DNA of 64,000 nucleotides, taken from Streptosporangium sandarakinum (lineage in GTDB: Bacteria > Actinomycetota > Actinomycetes > Streptosporangiales > Streptosporangiaceae). The notes beneath the pieces are model-generated. The model saw nothing but the letters and a program-made list of their open reading frames with translations, was not told where the DNA came from and searched no databases. Positions 48,206 to 57,812 of the stretch are shown piece by piece. A program made the position numbers and the translations under genes. The stretch's first letter is position 1; the number at the start of each line of letters is the position of its first letter. The DNA is taken from assembly GCF_013409935.1 (NCBI RefSeq), contig NZ_JACCCO010000001.1:1860001-1924000 (forward strand), given 5' to 3'.

Positions 48206-48823
48206 ATGCTGCTGCTCGGTGTCTCCTGGCTGGTCCTGGCCCCCCTGTCCCTGTGGCTGCTGGTGCGCGGCCGGGGCTCGGCCCGAGCCGGGGCGGTGCT
48301 CGCGCTGGCCGGGCTGGAGGCGGCCACCGTCTGGGTCAGCGGCGGCGGCCCGGGGATGATCGGGCCCCGGGACACCGTGGCCGTGGCCGCGGCCGGGCAC
48401 GCGATCGCCCCGGGCACGGCCGGGCCCGGAGCCGTCGCCGAGCACGGAAACGCGGCGGCCCGCCCGGGGACGACCGCCCCGGCGCGTTCCGCCGCGCCCT
48501 GCGCCGCCCGGCCCGTCGTGCCGGAGCGCGCGGCGCTGGTCCGCCGCGCGGGTGAGCCGCGTGCGCTGCGGCTGTTCTGGCCGGCCTCGGCGGACGAGTG
48601 CCGCACCGCCGCCGTGCTGCTGCGCCGGGAGGGCCGCGAGGTGCGGATCTGGCTGCACGGGGGCGCCATGGAGCACCGCCCGGCCCGCGCCAGGACCGTC
48701 CCGGTGACCGTGTCGGACGGCGTCGCCTCCGTGCGGGCGCGCCTGACACCGCCGCCGGTCCGGGGCGACCTCCGGACGGTGGACGGCCGCAGCGGCCTCC
48801 TCATCACCCTCGACCGGGCCTGA
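48206..48823 (+). CDS. Hypothetical membrane-anchored protein
   Basis: 205 residues with two N-terminal hydrophobic segments (about 2-20 and 27-45), an Ala/Gly/Pro-rich middle, and a C-terminal region with VRIWLHGG and RARLTPPPVRGD. No known domain. ATG 48206 has GGTGG upstream. Stands alone between pncA and the helicase. Confidence 0.6.
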   Translation: MLLLGVSWLVLAPLSLWLLVRGRGSARAGAVLALAGLEAATVWVSGGGPGMIGPRDTVAVAAAGHAIAPGTAGPGAVAEHGNAAARPGTTAPARSAAPCAARPVVPERAALVRRAGEPRALRLFWPASADECRTAAVLLRREGREVRIWLHGGAMEHRPARARTVPVTVSDGVASVRARLTPPPVRGDLRTVDGRSGLLITLDRA

Positions 48824-48928
48824 CCGCCGAGGCCGGGCGGGCCCGAGCCGGGAACGGCCGGTCCGGGGTCAGGGCGAGCCCGCACCGGGGACGCCGGGGA
48901 TCCCGGGGACGAGCACCGGGCCGGCGGG

Positions 48929-50677
48929 TCAGCGGCGCTGGGTGGCCCACTGGCGGATCCGGTCGATCCGCTCCTGGACCTGCTCGGCGGTGGCCTGCGC
49001 GATGGCCGGGCCGCCGCAGGCCCGGCGCAGCTCGGCGTGGATGACGCCGTGCGGCTGGCCGGTGCGGTGGTTCCACGCCCCCACCAGGCCGTTGAGCTCG
49101 CGCCGCAGCTCGGCGATCCGCTCGTGCGGGGCGAGCTCCGTCTCCTTGGGCTCGGGCTCCTTGCGCTTGGCCCTGAGCTGGTCGGACTGGCGCTTGCTCA
49201 GCAGGGTCCGCACCTGGTCGGGCTCCAGCAGGCCGGGCAGGCCGAGGAAGTCCTCCTCCTCGGGCGAACCGGGCTCGGCGCCGGTGCCGAACTCACCGCC
49301 GTCGAACAGCACCCGGTCGAAGGTGGCGACCGCCTCCAGGGTCTCGAACGGCAGCTCGTCACCGAGGACGTCGGGGTTGTCCTTCTTGCGCTGCGCGTCC
49401 TCCAGGAGGAAGTCGTCGAGCCCCTCCTCCGCCGGCTTGCGGTCGAGGACGTGGTCGCGCTCGGCCTCCATCTCCCCGGCCAGGCCCATCAGCGTGGGCA
49501 CCGAGGGCAGGAACACCGACGCGGTCTCCCCCCGCTTTCTCGCCCGGACGAAACGGCCGACGGCCTGGGCGAAGAACAGCGGGGTCGAGGTGCTGGTGGC
49601 GTACACCCCGACCGCCAGGCGGGGGATGTCGACGCCCTCGGAGACCATCCGGACCGCGACCAGCCAGCGGTCCTGCGAGACGGAGAACAGCTTGATCTTC
49701 TTGGACGCGTCGGGGTCGTCGGACAGCACGACCGTGGCGCCCTCGCCGGTGATCGAGCGGATGTGCCGGGCGTAGGCGCGGGCCGTCTCGTGGTCGGTGG
49801 CGATGACCAGGCCGCCCGCGTCGGGAACGCCCCGGCGCACCTCGGTCAGCCGCCGGTCGGCCGCGTGGAGCACCTGCCGGATCCAGTCGCCCTTGGGGTC
49901 GAGCGCGGCCTTCCACGCCTGGCCGAGCTGGTCCTTGGTGAGCGGGGTGCCGAGCGTCGCGGCGATCTCGTCGCCGGCGCGGGTCCGCCAGCGCATCTCG
50001 CCGGCGTAGGCGAGGAAGATCACCGGGCGGACCACGCCGTCGGCCAGCGCCGGGCCGTAGCCGTAGGAGTAGTCGGAGAGGCTGCGCCGGACGCCCTCGC
50101 CGTCCTCGGCGTAGGTGACGAACGGGATGGGGTTGACGTCGGACCGGAACGGCGTGCCGGTCAGCGCCAGGCGGCGCGCGGCCGGCTCGAACGCCTCGCG
50201 CACGCCGTCGCCCCAGGACTTCGCGTCGCCCGCGTGGTGGATCTCGTCGAAGATGACGAGGGTCTTGCGGGCCTCGGTGCGCGCGCGGTGCAGCGCCGGG
50301 TGCATCGAGACCTGGGCGTAGGTGACGGCCACCCCGATGTAGTCGCGCGAGGTCGCGCCCTGGCTGTTCTTGAACTCGGGGTCGATGGGGATGCCGACCC
50401 TGCCCGCGGCGTCCGCCCACTGCCTCTTGAGGTGCTCGGTGGGTGTGACGATCGTCACAGCCCGGACGATCCCCCGTGACAGCAGGTCGCTCGCGATGCG
50501 CAGCGCGAAGGTGGTCTTGCCGGCGCCGGGCGTGGCGACCGCGAGGAAGTCGCGCGGCGCGCGGCGGCAGTAGAGGTCGAACGCCTCCTGCTGCCAGGCA
50601 CGGAGCTTCGGCGCGGTGCCCCAGGCTGCGCGGTCGGGGTACGAGGGGGACAGGTGGGATGCGGCGGAAGTGCTCAC
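48929..50677 (-). CDS. SF2 DEAD/DEAH-box helicase
   Basis: 582 residues. Q-like start (LRAWQQEAFDLY), motif I TPGAGKTT, motif II DEIHH, motif III LALTGTPFRSD, motif V region MVSEGVDIPRLAVGV and motif VI QAVGRFVRARKRG. The last 170 residues are charged and acidic. The layout matches actinobacterial helicases of unknown partner, resembling the ResIII helicase core. GTG 50677. Confidence 0.92.
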   Translation of the reverse strand: MSTSAASHLSPSYPDRAAWGTAPKLRAWQQEAFDLYCRRAPRDFLAVATPGAGKTTFALRIASDLLSRGIVRAVTIVTPTEHLKRQWADAAGRVGIPIDPEFKNSQGATSRDYIGVAVTYAQVSMHPALHRARTEARKTLVIFDEIHHAGDAKSWGDGVREAFEPAARRLALTGTPFRSDVNPIPFVTYAEDGEGVRRSLSDYSYGYGPALADGVVRPVIFLAYAGEMRWRTRAGDEIAATLGTPLTKDQLGQAWKAALDPKGDWIRQVLHAADRRLTEVRRGVPDAGGLVIATDHETARAYARHIRSITGEGATVVLSDDPDASKKIKLFSVSQDRWLVAVRMVSEGVDIPRLAVGVYATSTSTPLFFAQAVGRFVRARKRGETASVFLPSVPTLMGLAGEMEAERDHVLDRKPAEEGLDDFLLEDAQRKKDNPDVLGDELPFETLEAVATFDRVLFDGGEFGTGAEPGSPEEEDFLGLPGLLEPDQVRTLLSKRQSDQLRAKRKEPEPKETELAPHERIAELRRELNGLVGAWNHRTGQPHGVIHAELRRACGGPAIAQATAEQVQERIDRIRQWATQRR

Positions 50678-50788
50678 AGTGTCCCCAGCGTAATCTGAGT
50701 CGCCGGCAGGACGTGCCGATCCGGTGAGATGCTCGCCAATATCGCCTCCGGGTGCTAAAGGACTTCGGACACCGTACGGTGCCGCCCC

Positions 50789-51997
50789 CTAGCGGATTCC
50801 GGCCACCACCGTGTCGAGTTCGGCGCGCGTCCGGGGGTCGTCCGGCTGGGCTGCGGCGAGCACGACCACCGGCGGCCCCGTCTGGCCCGTGAGGAACACC
50901 ACACGCAGGTAGGCCGGGCGGTTGACCACGTCGCGGTACTCCGCCCGGAGGGTGCGGCTGTAGCCCGTCCGCCCGCCCACGGTGACCTCCCGGTCCTCGA
51001 CGACCTTCACCTCGTCGCCGTGCAGCAGCAGCCTGCCGTACAGATCGGCGAGCCGGACCGTCTCCTTGCGCGCGTCGGTCACCGGATCGGCCGGCCTGGT
51101 CAGCACCGTCACCAGCCCGTCCCGGCCGGCCACGGAGGTGAACCCGGTGACCGGCGGCGGCCCGCCCGTCCGCCAGCCCTCGGGCAGCGGGTAGCGCACG
51201 CCCGCGGCGGGGTCGCTCACCGCGGCGGGTCCCGGGGACGACGGCAGGGTCCGCAGCAGGAGTGCGGCCCCCCACGCGACGGCCCCGCCGGCGACCAGTA
51301 CGGCCAGCAGCCCGAGCAGGACGCGGCGCAGCGGGCCGGAGACACGGGCGGGGGCGGGGGCCGCGGGCGCGCCGTACCAGCGGGCCGAGGGGGGCAGGTC
51401 GTCCTCCTTCGGCACCCCGGCGAGCCCGCCGTACCGGCGGGCCGGGGCGGGGAGGTCCTCCTCCTTCGGCATGCCCGCGTGCCGTGCCCGGCGGGGCCGG
51501 GCGGGCGGAGGCGGAGGCGCGGGCTCCTCGGCGATCCGGGCCCGCTCCCCGGCGAACCGGACGTCCTCGGCGGGCCTGGCACGGTGCTGGCCTCGCCGCC
51601 CGCGCTCCTCGGGCGGCCACACCCGGCTGTCACCACCGGAGTCCCTGGAACCCCGGGAACTCCCGGTGCTCTCGGAATCCCTGGAACCCTCGGAACCCCC
51701 GCGCCCCGCGGAGTTCCCGGAGCCTCGGGCGCCCCCGGCGTCCCGAGGCGGCCGGGAATCCCTGGCGTCGCGGGCCTCGCGAGAGCCCCGTAACCCCCGG
51801 AACATCCGGAACCCCCGGAACCCCGGGGGGTCGTGGTCGTCCGGTGTCCAGAACTCCTCGAAGTCGCGGGGCGCCCCCAGCCCGAGCCGGGGGCGGGGGG
51901 ACTCCGCGGGCTGCGAAGACCCTTCGGGTTCCTCCGGGGGGTGCGGGCGTCCGCCGGACTCCTCCGGCTGCGACGCCCGGCGAGGCCGTTCGCCCAC
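50789..51997 (-). CDS. Single-pass membrane protein with long disordered cytosolic part
   Basis: 402 residues. Residues 1-225 are low complexity (RGFRGFR, SRDSR, EEPAPPPP) and include a tandem duplication, GMPKEEDLPAPARRYGG followed by GVPKEDDLPPSARWYGA. A membrane helix follows (about 227-248), then an outside domain of about 150 residues (VRYPLPEGWRTGG to VVAGIR) that resembles small lipoprotein/PsbP-like folds. Function unknown. Confidence 0.7.
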   Translation of the reverse strand: MGERPRRASQPEESGGRPHPPEEPEGSSQPAESPRPRLGLGAPRDFEEFWTPDDHDPPGFRGFRMFRGLRGSREARDARDSRPPRDAGGARGSGNSAGRGGSEGSRDSESTGSSRGSRDSGGDSRVWPPEERGRRGQHRARPAEDVRFAGERARIAEEPAPPPPPARPRRARHAGMPKEEDLPAPARRYGGLAGVPKEDDLPPSARWYGAPAAPAPARVSGPLRRVLLGLLAVLVAGGAVAWGAALLLRTLPSSPGPAAVSDPAAGVRYPLPEGWRTGGPPPVTGFTSVAGRDGLVTVLTRPADPVTDARKETVRLADLYGRLLLHGDEVKVVEDREVTVGGRTGYSRTLRAEYRDVVNRPAYLRVVFLTGQTGPPVVVLAAAQPDDPRTRAELDTVVAGIR

Positions 51998-52232
51998 GAC
52001 GACTCCCTCCGGTGGTCACGGTCATCCCCGTCCTACCATGCCTTCCGGACGGCGATCAGGCCATAGACCGATCAGGAACCGCCGCGCTCTTTCGCGGCCT
52101 TTCCGGATGCCCGCGTGACCCGGACGGTGGTCCGCACGGCGGGCCGGACGTGTGCCGGTAAGAGTCATCGGCGCGAGGGCCCGCCGGGAGGAGTCACGGA
52201 CGGGCGGCGGCCCCTGGGAGGGACAGTCGCGG

Positions 52233-53624
52233 TCAGGAGGCGGGCTCGCGCATGCGGGTGGCGATGATCGCGCCGAGCAGCCCCACGGCCGCCGTCAGGA
52301 CGACGATCATGGTGTATCCGGTGCGGATGTCGTCGTGGCCGATCAGGTTGATCAGGACGCCGCCGAAACCGATCATGAGCGCGCTGCCCAGGGTGTCGAC
52401 GACCTGGAGGGCGGCGGAGTTCGCCCCCTGCTCCTCGTCGGGGGACTGGCGCATCGCGGTGACGTTGACGCTCGCCGTGCCGATGCCCATGCCGAACCCG
52501 GCGATGATCCACGCGGGCACGTCGATCCAGCCGGTGACGCCCGGCACCAGCGACAGCAGGGTCAGCAGGATGCCGACGGTGACCGCGGCGGAGGCGATCC
52601 GCACCAGCAGGGCGCGGTCGTAGTCTCGGCGGCTCTGCAGGTAGGAGCCGGTGGACCAGCCCAGCGCGCCGGTGGTGAGGGCGATCCCGGCCTCGGTGAC
52701 GTTGAAGCCGCGCACCGAGGTGAGCGCCAGCGGGATGAAGGAGTTGACCCCGAAGAACGCCGAGGACAGCAGGCCGCGCATCATGATCGTGGTGGGCAGG
52801 CCGCGGCCGAACCGCAGCGCTCCCACGGGCAGCAGCCGGGGCAGGCCCGCGGCCAGCCCGGCCAGGCCCGCGACGGCGGCGACGCCGCCGACGACCGGGG
52901 CGGTGTGCAGACGGTCCACGCCGTACAGCAGCACGCCGGCGCCGACGGCGGTGGCCGCCGCCGACAGGGTCATCGCCAGCGGCCGGGAGCGGGGGCCGGT
53001 GGCGGGCACGGGCGCCGGCCCCCCGCCGGTGCGCAGCGCGGGCAGCAGCATCAGCATGGCGGGGACCACCAGCGGCACGATGCCGTAGAAGACCCAGCGC
53101 CAGCCGAACAACTCGGCGATGACGCCGCCGACGCTCGGCCCGATCAGCGCGGGCAACACCCAGGCCGCCGACAGCGCGGCGAACACCTTGGGCCGGACCA
53201 CCGGGGGGTAGACCCGGGCGATCATCACGTACGTCGCCACGATGGTCGCGCCGCCGCCCATGCCCTGTACGGCGCGGGCCACGATGAACAACTCCTTGGA
53301 GCCGGCCGCGCCGGCCAGGGCCATGCCCACCACGAACAGGCCGACGCCGAGGAGGAACGGCGCCGCGTGCCCCCGCCGGTCGGACCACAGCCCCGCGACG
53401 ACGTTGGCGAACAGGCCGGCGATGAGGAAGGCGGAGAAGCTCATGCCGTACAGGTCGAGCGCGTGGAGGTCTGCGGAGACGGCCGGCATGACCGCGCCGA
53501 CGGACATGCCCTCGAACGCGATGAGCGTGACGACGAGGAGGATGCCGAGTGAGGCGGTGCGGTGTTCGGGGCCGAAGATACGAGGGGGTTCGTACGGAGT
53601 CTCAACCGTCTTCGGTACTGTCAC
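52233..53624 (-). CDS. MFS transporter
   Basis: 463 residues with about twelve to fourteen membrane helices. Motif A is NVVAGLWSDRRGHAAPF near 74-90; the EGMSVGAVMPAV start of helix 1 is typical of actinobacterial DHA1/DHA2 exporters. GTG 53624. No adjacent regulator. Substrate unknown. The 235 bases downstream show no gene. Confidence 0.88.
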   Translation of the reverse strand: MTVPKTVETPYEPPRIFGPEHRTASLGILLVVTLIAFEGMSVGAVMPAVSADLHALDLYGMSFSAFLIAGLFANVVAGLWSDRRGHAAPFLLGVGLFVVGMALAGAAGSKELFIVARAVQGMGGGATIVATYVMIARVYPPVVRPKVFAALSAAWVLPALIGPSVGGVIAELFGWRWVFYGIVPLVVPAMLMLLPALRTGGGPAPVPATGPRSRPLAMTLSAAATAVGAGVLLYGVDRLHTAPVVGGVAAVAGLAGLAAGLPRLLPVGALRFGRGLPTTIMMRGLLSSAFFGVNSFIPLALTSVRGFNVTEAGIALTTGALGWSTGSYLQSRRDYDRALLVRIASAAVTVGILLTLLSLVPGVTGWIDVPAWIIAGFGMGIGTASVNVTAMRQSPDEEQGANSAALQVVDTLGSALMIGFGGVLINLIGHDDIRTGYTMIVVLTAAVGLLGAIIATRMREPAS

Positions 53625-53700
53625 CTGACAAGGGTAGTGTCCGGCTCCGCGAGCGGCGTCCGCCGGTACGCCGTGCCCGGCCTGGGCCCGGTGGCCGCGT

Positions 53701-54732
53701 CTACTCGCGCGGCGTCTCAGGTCCCGGCCCCGCGGGCGGCGCCTGCCGGTAGGCCGTCCACATCTCCTGCATCCTGGTCGCCTGGCCCTCGGTGAACCCC
53801 GACATGCACCGGTCGTGGGCGTAGTCCATGAAGTTGTGCACCGGGTCCGCGCCGTCGCCGGCGCAGGTGTCCTTGTGCACCGGGCAGCCCTGGGTGGGCA
53901 GTCCCTCGGACGGGGTGTCGTCGATGGTGTCGCCCAGCGGCAGGCAGCCGTTCTCGAAGGTGTGCAGCAGCCCGAGCCAGTGGCCGATCTCGTGGACCCC
54001 GGTGAAGCCGCGGCCGAAGTTGCGCAGCGACCCGCCCGGCAGGGTGCGCCAGTCGAGGACCACGCCGTCGCCCGCGGGGTCGCCGGCGTACCAGTAGGGG
54101 TAGGTCGAGTAGCCCAGCACCAGCCGGCCGAGCTGGGCGACGTAGAGGTTGAGGGTCTCCTGACCGCCCCGGCGCATCCGCTCCAGCGTCTCCGGGCGGC
54201 CCAGGGGGTCGCGGAACAGCACGGGGTCCTCGACGCGGGTCAGGCCGTCGAGGCGGAACCTGATCCCGGTGTCGGCCCCGCCGTACCGGCCGCCGTAGGC
54301 GGCGTTGAGCGTGGCGACCTGGGCGCGCACCGCGTCGTCGGGCGCGCCGAGGGAGCCGGCGGTGATGACGTGCGCCCAGACGGGCACCGTGACGGGGGTC
54401 CAGCTCAGGCCCGCCGGGCGCGGCAGCCTCGCCTGGCGTGCCCGCAGGTCGGCCAGCATCTCCTCGGCCTGGACCCGTCCGGAGCCGTTCGGCCCGGCGG
54501 GCGCGCCGGGGAACGGCGCCCGCACGCCGGGGTACGGTGCCCGCGCCCACGCGGCCCCGGCCCGCGCGCCGGAGAGCGACGCCCGTACGGCCGGCGGGCC
54601 GGGGAGCGGAGCCCCCGCGGTCTCGGCGCACCGGGCCGGCCCGGCCACCGCGGACGGCCGCGACGGCACGCCGGGAGCGGAGCCCGCCGCCGACACGCAC
54701 ATCACGAGAACGGCGATCGCGCGCCGAGCCAT
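53701..54732 (-). CDS. Secreted M43-family zinc metalloprotease
   Basis: 343 residues: signal peptide (about 1-20), Ala/Pro-rich linker (to about 85), then the catalytic domain with HEIGHWLGLLH (zinc His247, His251, His257; Glu248) and the Met-turn FMDYAHDRCM, the marks of pappalysin-type metzincins. Paired cysteines late in the chain likely form disulfides. Export is inferred from the signal peptide. ATG 54732. Confidence 0.9.
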   Translation of the reverse strand: MARRAIAVLVMCVSAAGSAPGVPSRPSAVAGPARCAETAGAPLPGPPAVRASLSGARAGAAWARAPYPGVRAPFPGAPAGPNGSGRVQAEEMLADLRARQARLPRPAGLSWTPVTVPVWAHVITAGSLGAPDDAVRAQVATLNAAYGGRYGGADTGIRFRLDGLTRVEDPVLFRDPLGRPETLERMRRGGQETLNLYVAQLGRLVLGYSTYPYWYAGDPAGDGVVLDWRTLPGGSLRNFGRGFTGVHEIGHWLGLLHTFENGCLPLGDTIDDTPSEGLPTQGCPVHKDTCAGDGADPVHNFMDYAHDRCMSGFTEGQATRMQEMWTAYRQAPPAGPGPETPRE

Positions 54733-54824
54733 GCACTCCCCCGACAGGTCACCCCGGCCGGTCGTTCGCCGCCGGGCGACATCCGACCTTAGCCTGGGCC
54801 GCGGCGATCAGCCGCGAGCAACAC

Positions 54825-55076
54825 TCACTCGCCGCCGGAGTCGTCGCCCTTGGGGAGGCCCTCGTAGATCTCCTTGCACTCGGGGCAGACCGGGAACTTC
54901 TGCGGGTCGCGGTTGGGCACCCAGACCTTGCCGCAGAGCGCGCGCACGGGGGTGCCGCTCAGCGCGCTCTCCATGATCTTGTTCTTCTCGACGTAGTGGG
55001 CGAACCGCTCGTGGTCGCCGTCACCGTGCGAGAGATTCGGCCGGACGTCGCTCTCAGGGAGAATCTTCGTGCTCAC
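54825..55076 (-). CDS. DUF3039 zinc-ribbon-like protein
   Basis: 83 residues. RFAHYVEKNKIMESALSGTPV, then ALCGKVWVP and FPVCPECKEIYEGL are the DUF3039 signature; the Cys-x-x-Cys plus a third Cys could bind metal. Widely conserved in actinobacteria, function unknown. GTG 55076. Confidence 0.92.
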   Translation of the reverse strand: MSTKILPESDVRPNLSHGDGDHERFAHYVEKNKIMESALSGTPVRALCGKVWVPNRDPQKFPVCPECKEIYEGLPKGDDSGGE

Positions 55077-55121
55077 CTTGCAGAGTTTATGCCCGCATCC
55101 GGCCGGTCGCCGCTGCGACGC

Positions 55122-55931
55122 TCACCGGCGGGGCGCGGGTTCCGCCGTCCGCCGCTCCGGCGCGGACCGGCGGACGTGGACCGGCTCCCCCGGCTGCGCC
55201 AGGCGGAAGAGCGGCACGGCGTTGTGCAGCGGTATGCGGGCGCAGCCGTGGGAGGCGGGGTAGCGCGGGACGAGCGTGGAGCCGTGGATGGCGATGCCGC
55301 CGTTGAAGTAGACGGGGTAGTACATCGCGCCGAGGTAGCCCATCGACCAGCCGCGTACCCGCTTCCCCACCCGGAAGTCGCCGGTCGGGGTGTCGGCGAA
55401 CCCGCAGTGGCCGCGTTCGCAGTAGGACCGCTCCGCTCCGGTGGACACGTGGCTGACCAGCACGGGCCTGTCGTGCCGCCAGACGGTGAGGAGCTGGCGG
55501 CGCAGGTCGATCTCCACCCTGGACGGCTCCCCGTCGAGCACCAGCGGTCTGATCCGCGCCGGGCGGACCAGCGCCTCCCAGGTGGGGGTGTCGACGCGGT
55601 CCACCGGGCGCATGCCGTTGGCCTTCTGGAACGCCCACACGGCCGTGCGCATCCCGGAGTCGTAGACGGGGGTGGGCGGGCCCGCGTTGAACCCCAGCTC
55701 GTTGAGCCGCTTCTTCACCGCGACGATCTCCCTGCCGGGGCCGGCGCGGTCACCGACCTCCTTGCCGGGGCCGGCGCGGTCACCGAACCGGAGGACGGGC
55801 GGTCCCGGCGGAGGGACCCCGCGGGAGTCCCGGGGCGGCACGGCCCCGGCGCGAGCCGGACCGGTGGCGAGGATCATCGTGGAAACGGTGATCAGCGCTG
55901 CGATCCCGAAACAGTGGTTGATCGTTCTCAT
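55122..55931 (-). CDS. L,D-transpeptidase with peptidoglycan-binding domain
   Basis: 269 residues: signal peptide (1-30), a peptidoglycan-binding-1-like domain (KKRLNELGFNAGPP...FQKANGM, about 70-110), and a YkuD catalytic domain with His216 (IHGSTL) and SHGCARIP (His228, Cys230). It forms 3-3 cross-links or attaches proteins to the wall. A ten-residue unit (GDRAGPGKEV, GDRAGPGREI) is directly repeated before the binding domain. Confidence 0.9.
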   Translation of the reverse strand: MRTINHCFGIAALITVSTMILATGPARAGAVPPRDSRGVPPPGPPVLRFGDRAGPGKEVGDRAGPGREIVAVKKRLNELGFNAGPPTPVYDSGMRTAVWAFQKANGMRPVDRVDTPTWEALVRPARIRPLVLDGEPSRVEIDLRRQLLTVWRHDRPVLVSHVSTGAERSYCERGHCGFADTPTGDFRVGKRVRGWSMGYLGAMYYPVYFNGGIAIHGSTLVPRYPASHGCARIPLHNAVPLFRLAQPGEPVHVRRSAPERRTAEPAPRR

Positions 55932-56072
55932 GTCTGACGTCTAACCGTTCATGGGAACCCCCAACCCCCTTCCCGATTGCGTCACCGCAGCTCAGAGCCG
56001 CGAAACGGGTACGGCTCCCACCCCGGCGGGCGGGAGCCGCACCCGGGCGGGAGCCGCATCGGGCCCGGTGGG

Positions 56073-57665
56073 TCAGCCCATGTGGATCGGGGCGTCGGCG
56101 GTCTTGCGGCCCGCCCTGACGAACAGGGCGAACACCGCGGCGAGGACCGCGACCGCCGTGCTGACCGTGAAGCCGAGGTGCATGCCGTCCAGGAAGGACA
56201 GGTGCGAGACGTCGGCGATGCCCTGGACGACCTGCTCGGGAATGCCGGGCATCTGCTGGGCGGTGGGCGCGTTGCCGTACTGGGCCAGTGCCTTCAACGG
56301 CTCGGCCTGTGCGGGCGGCAGCGCCGGGAGCTTGGCGTCGGCCCAGTGCTGCGGGTAGACGTCGGCGACCCGGGCCGAGACGATCGCGCCGAGGATCGCG
56401 GTGCCGAGCGCGCCGCCGACCTGCATGGCCGACTGCTGGACGCCGCCGGCGACGCCGCTGAGCTCCTCGGGCGAGTTGCCGACGATGATCTCGGTGGCTC
56501 CGACGAAGACCGGCGAGAGCCCGAAGGCCAGCAGCACGAACGGGATCGCGCTGTCGATGAAGGCGGCGTCGAGGCTGAGCCGCGACAGCAGGAACATCGC
56601 CAGGGCGGTGACGAGCATGCCGCCCGAGATCGTCACCCGGGGTCCCAGCTTGCCGATCAGCACCGCGGCGAGCGGCGAGGCGAAGATCATTCCGGCGCTC
56701 ATCGGCAGCATGCGCAGGCCCGAGTCCATGGGCGAGAGCCCGTGCACGCCCTGGAAGAAGAACGTCAGGAAGAACATCGCGCCGAACATGGAGAACGCGA
56801 CCAGCACCATCAGGCCGGTGCCGATGGAGACCGAGGCGTTGCCGAAGAGGCTGAGCGGCACCAGCGGCTCGGCGGCGCGCGACTGCCACCACACGAACGT
56901 GGCGCCGATCACCACGGTGGCGGCCAGGAAGGCGATGGTCAGCGGGTCGCCCCAGCCCCACTCGGGGGCCTTGATGATGGCCCAGACCAGGGAGAACATC
57001 GTGAGCGACAGCAGCACGACGCCCAGCCAGTCGACCTTGGACAGGGTCTGCGCCCTGCTCTCGACGAGCGCCCACAGGCCCACGGCCAGGGCGACGGCGC
57101 CGACCGGGACGTTGATGAAGAAGACCGACTGCCAGCTCACGTGCTCGACGAGCAGGCCGCCGACGATCGGGCCGGCGGCGCTGGACAGGCCGATGATGCC
57201 GCCCCAGGCGCCCATCGCCGTCTTCAGCCGCTCACCGGGGAAGGCGACGCGCAGCAGCGCGAGCGCGGCGGGCTGCAGCATCGCGCCGAACAGGCCCTGG
57301 AGCACGCGCAGCGCGATCAGCATGCCGACCGAGGAGCTGAGGCCGATCGCGAGCGAGGAGAGCGCGAAGCCGCCGACCCCGACCAGGAAGATCATCTTGT
57401 GCCCGAACAGGTCACCGAGCTTGCCGGCGGTGATCAGGAACACCGCGAGGGCGAGCAGGTAGCCGCTGGTCACCCACTGCAGGTCGGCGAGGGACGCCTT
57501 CAGGTCCGTGGCGATCACCGGGTTGGCGATGGCGACGACGGTGCCGTCGAGCATCACCATGATCACGCCGAGCGATACCGCGAGGAGGGTGAGCCATGGA
57601 TGTCGCTGTTCCGGCGATGGACCGGTTTCCGGCGACGGCGCGGTCACCGTCTTGGCTTCTGCCAT
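56073..57665 (-). CDS. MFS drug exporter, DHA2 (14-helix) type
   Basis: 530 residues with about fourteen helices. Motif A AGKLGDLFGHKMIF near 80-93 and motif C-like SSAAGPIVGGLL are present. ATG 57665. Divergent from a TetR gene with an operator between; the pair is a standard inducible efflux unit. Confidence 0.92.
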   Translation of the reverse strand: MAEAKTVTAPSPETGPSPEQRHPWLTLLAVSLGVIMVMLDGTVVAIANPVIATDLKASLADLQWVTSGYLLALAVFLITAGKLGDLFGHKMIFLVGVGGFALSSLAIGLSSSVGMLIALRVLQGLFGAMLQPAALALLRVAFPGERLKTAMGAWGGIIGLSSAAGPIVGGLLVEHVSWQSVFFINVPVGAVALAVGLWALVESRAQTLSKVDWLGVVLLSLTMFSLVWAIIKAPEWGWGDPLTIAFLAATVVIGATFVWWQSRAAEPLVPLSLFGNASVSIGTGLMVLVAFSMFGAMFFLTFFFQGVHGLSPMDSGLRMLPMSAGMIFASPLAAVLIGKLGPRVTISGGMLVTALAMFLLSRLSLDAAFIDSAIPFVLLAFGLSPVFVGATEIIVGNSPEELSGVAGGVQQSAMQVGGALGTAILGAIVSARVADVYPQHWADAKLPALPPAQAEPLKALAQYGNAPTAQQMPGIPEQVVQGIADVSHLSFLDGMHLGFTVSTAVAVLAAVFALFVRAGRKTADAPIHMG

Positions 57666-57739
57666 GAGAACTCCCCCTTGGGCTCGGCCGCCCCGGATGA
57701 GGCGTCATAGAGGAGTAATTTATGGCAGACACTGACAAC

Positions 57740-57761
57740 TGACAAACTATTTACTTTGTCA
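57740..57761. promoter_or_regulatory. TetR operator TGACAAA-N8-TTTGTCA
   Basis: Perfect seven-base inverted repeat (57740-57746, 57755-57761) in an AT-rich pocket between the divergent exporter and TetR genes. An extra TGACAA half-site (57733-57738) lies just before it, giving a direct repeat. Confidence 0.7.
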
Positions 57762-57812
57762 CCCCATGACTTGTGGCACACTGTGAACACCACGTTTCGA
57801 AGAGGTGACATG

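Noticed and set aside
52152..53552. Plus-strand frame opposite the MFS gene
   Set aside because: His/Arg/Gly-rich shadow of a coding gene with no supporting signals.
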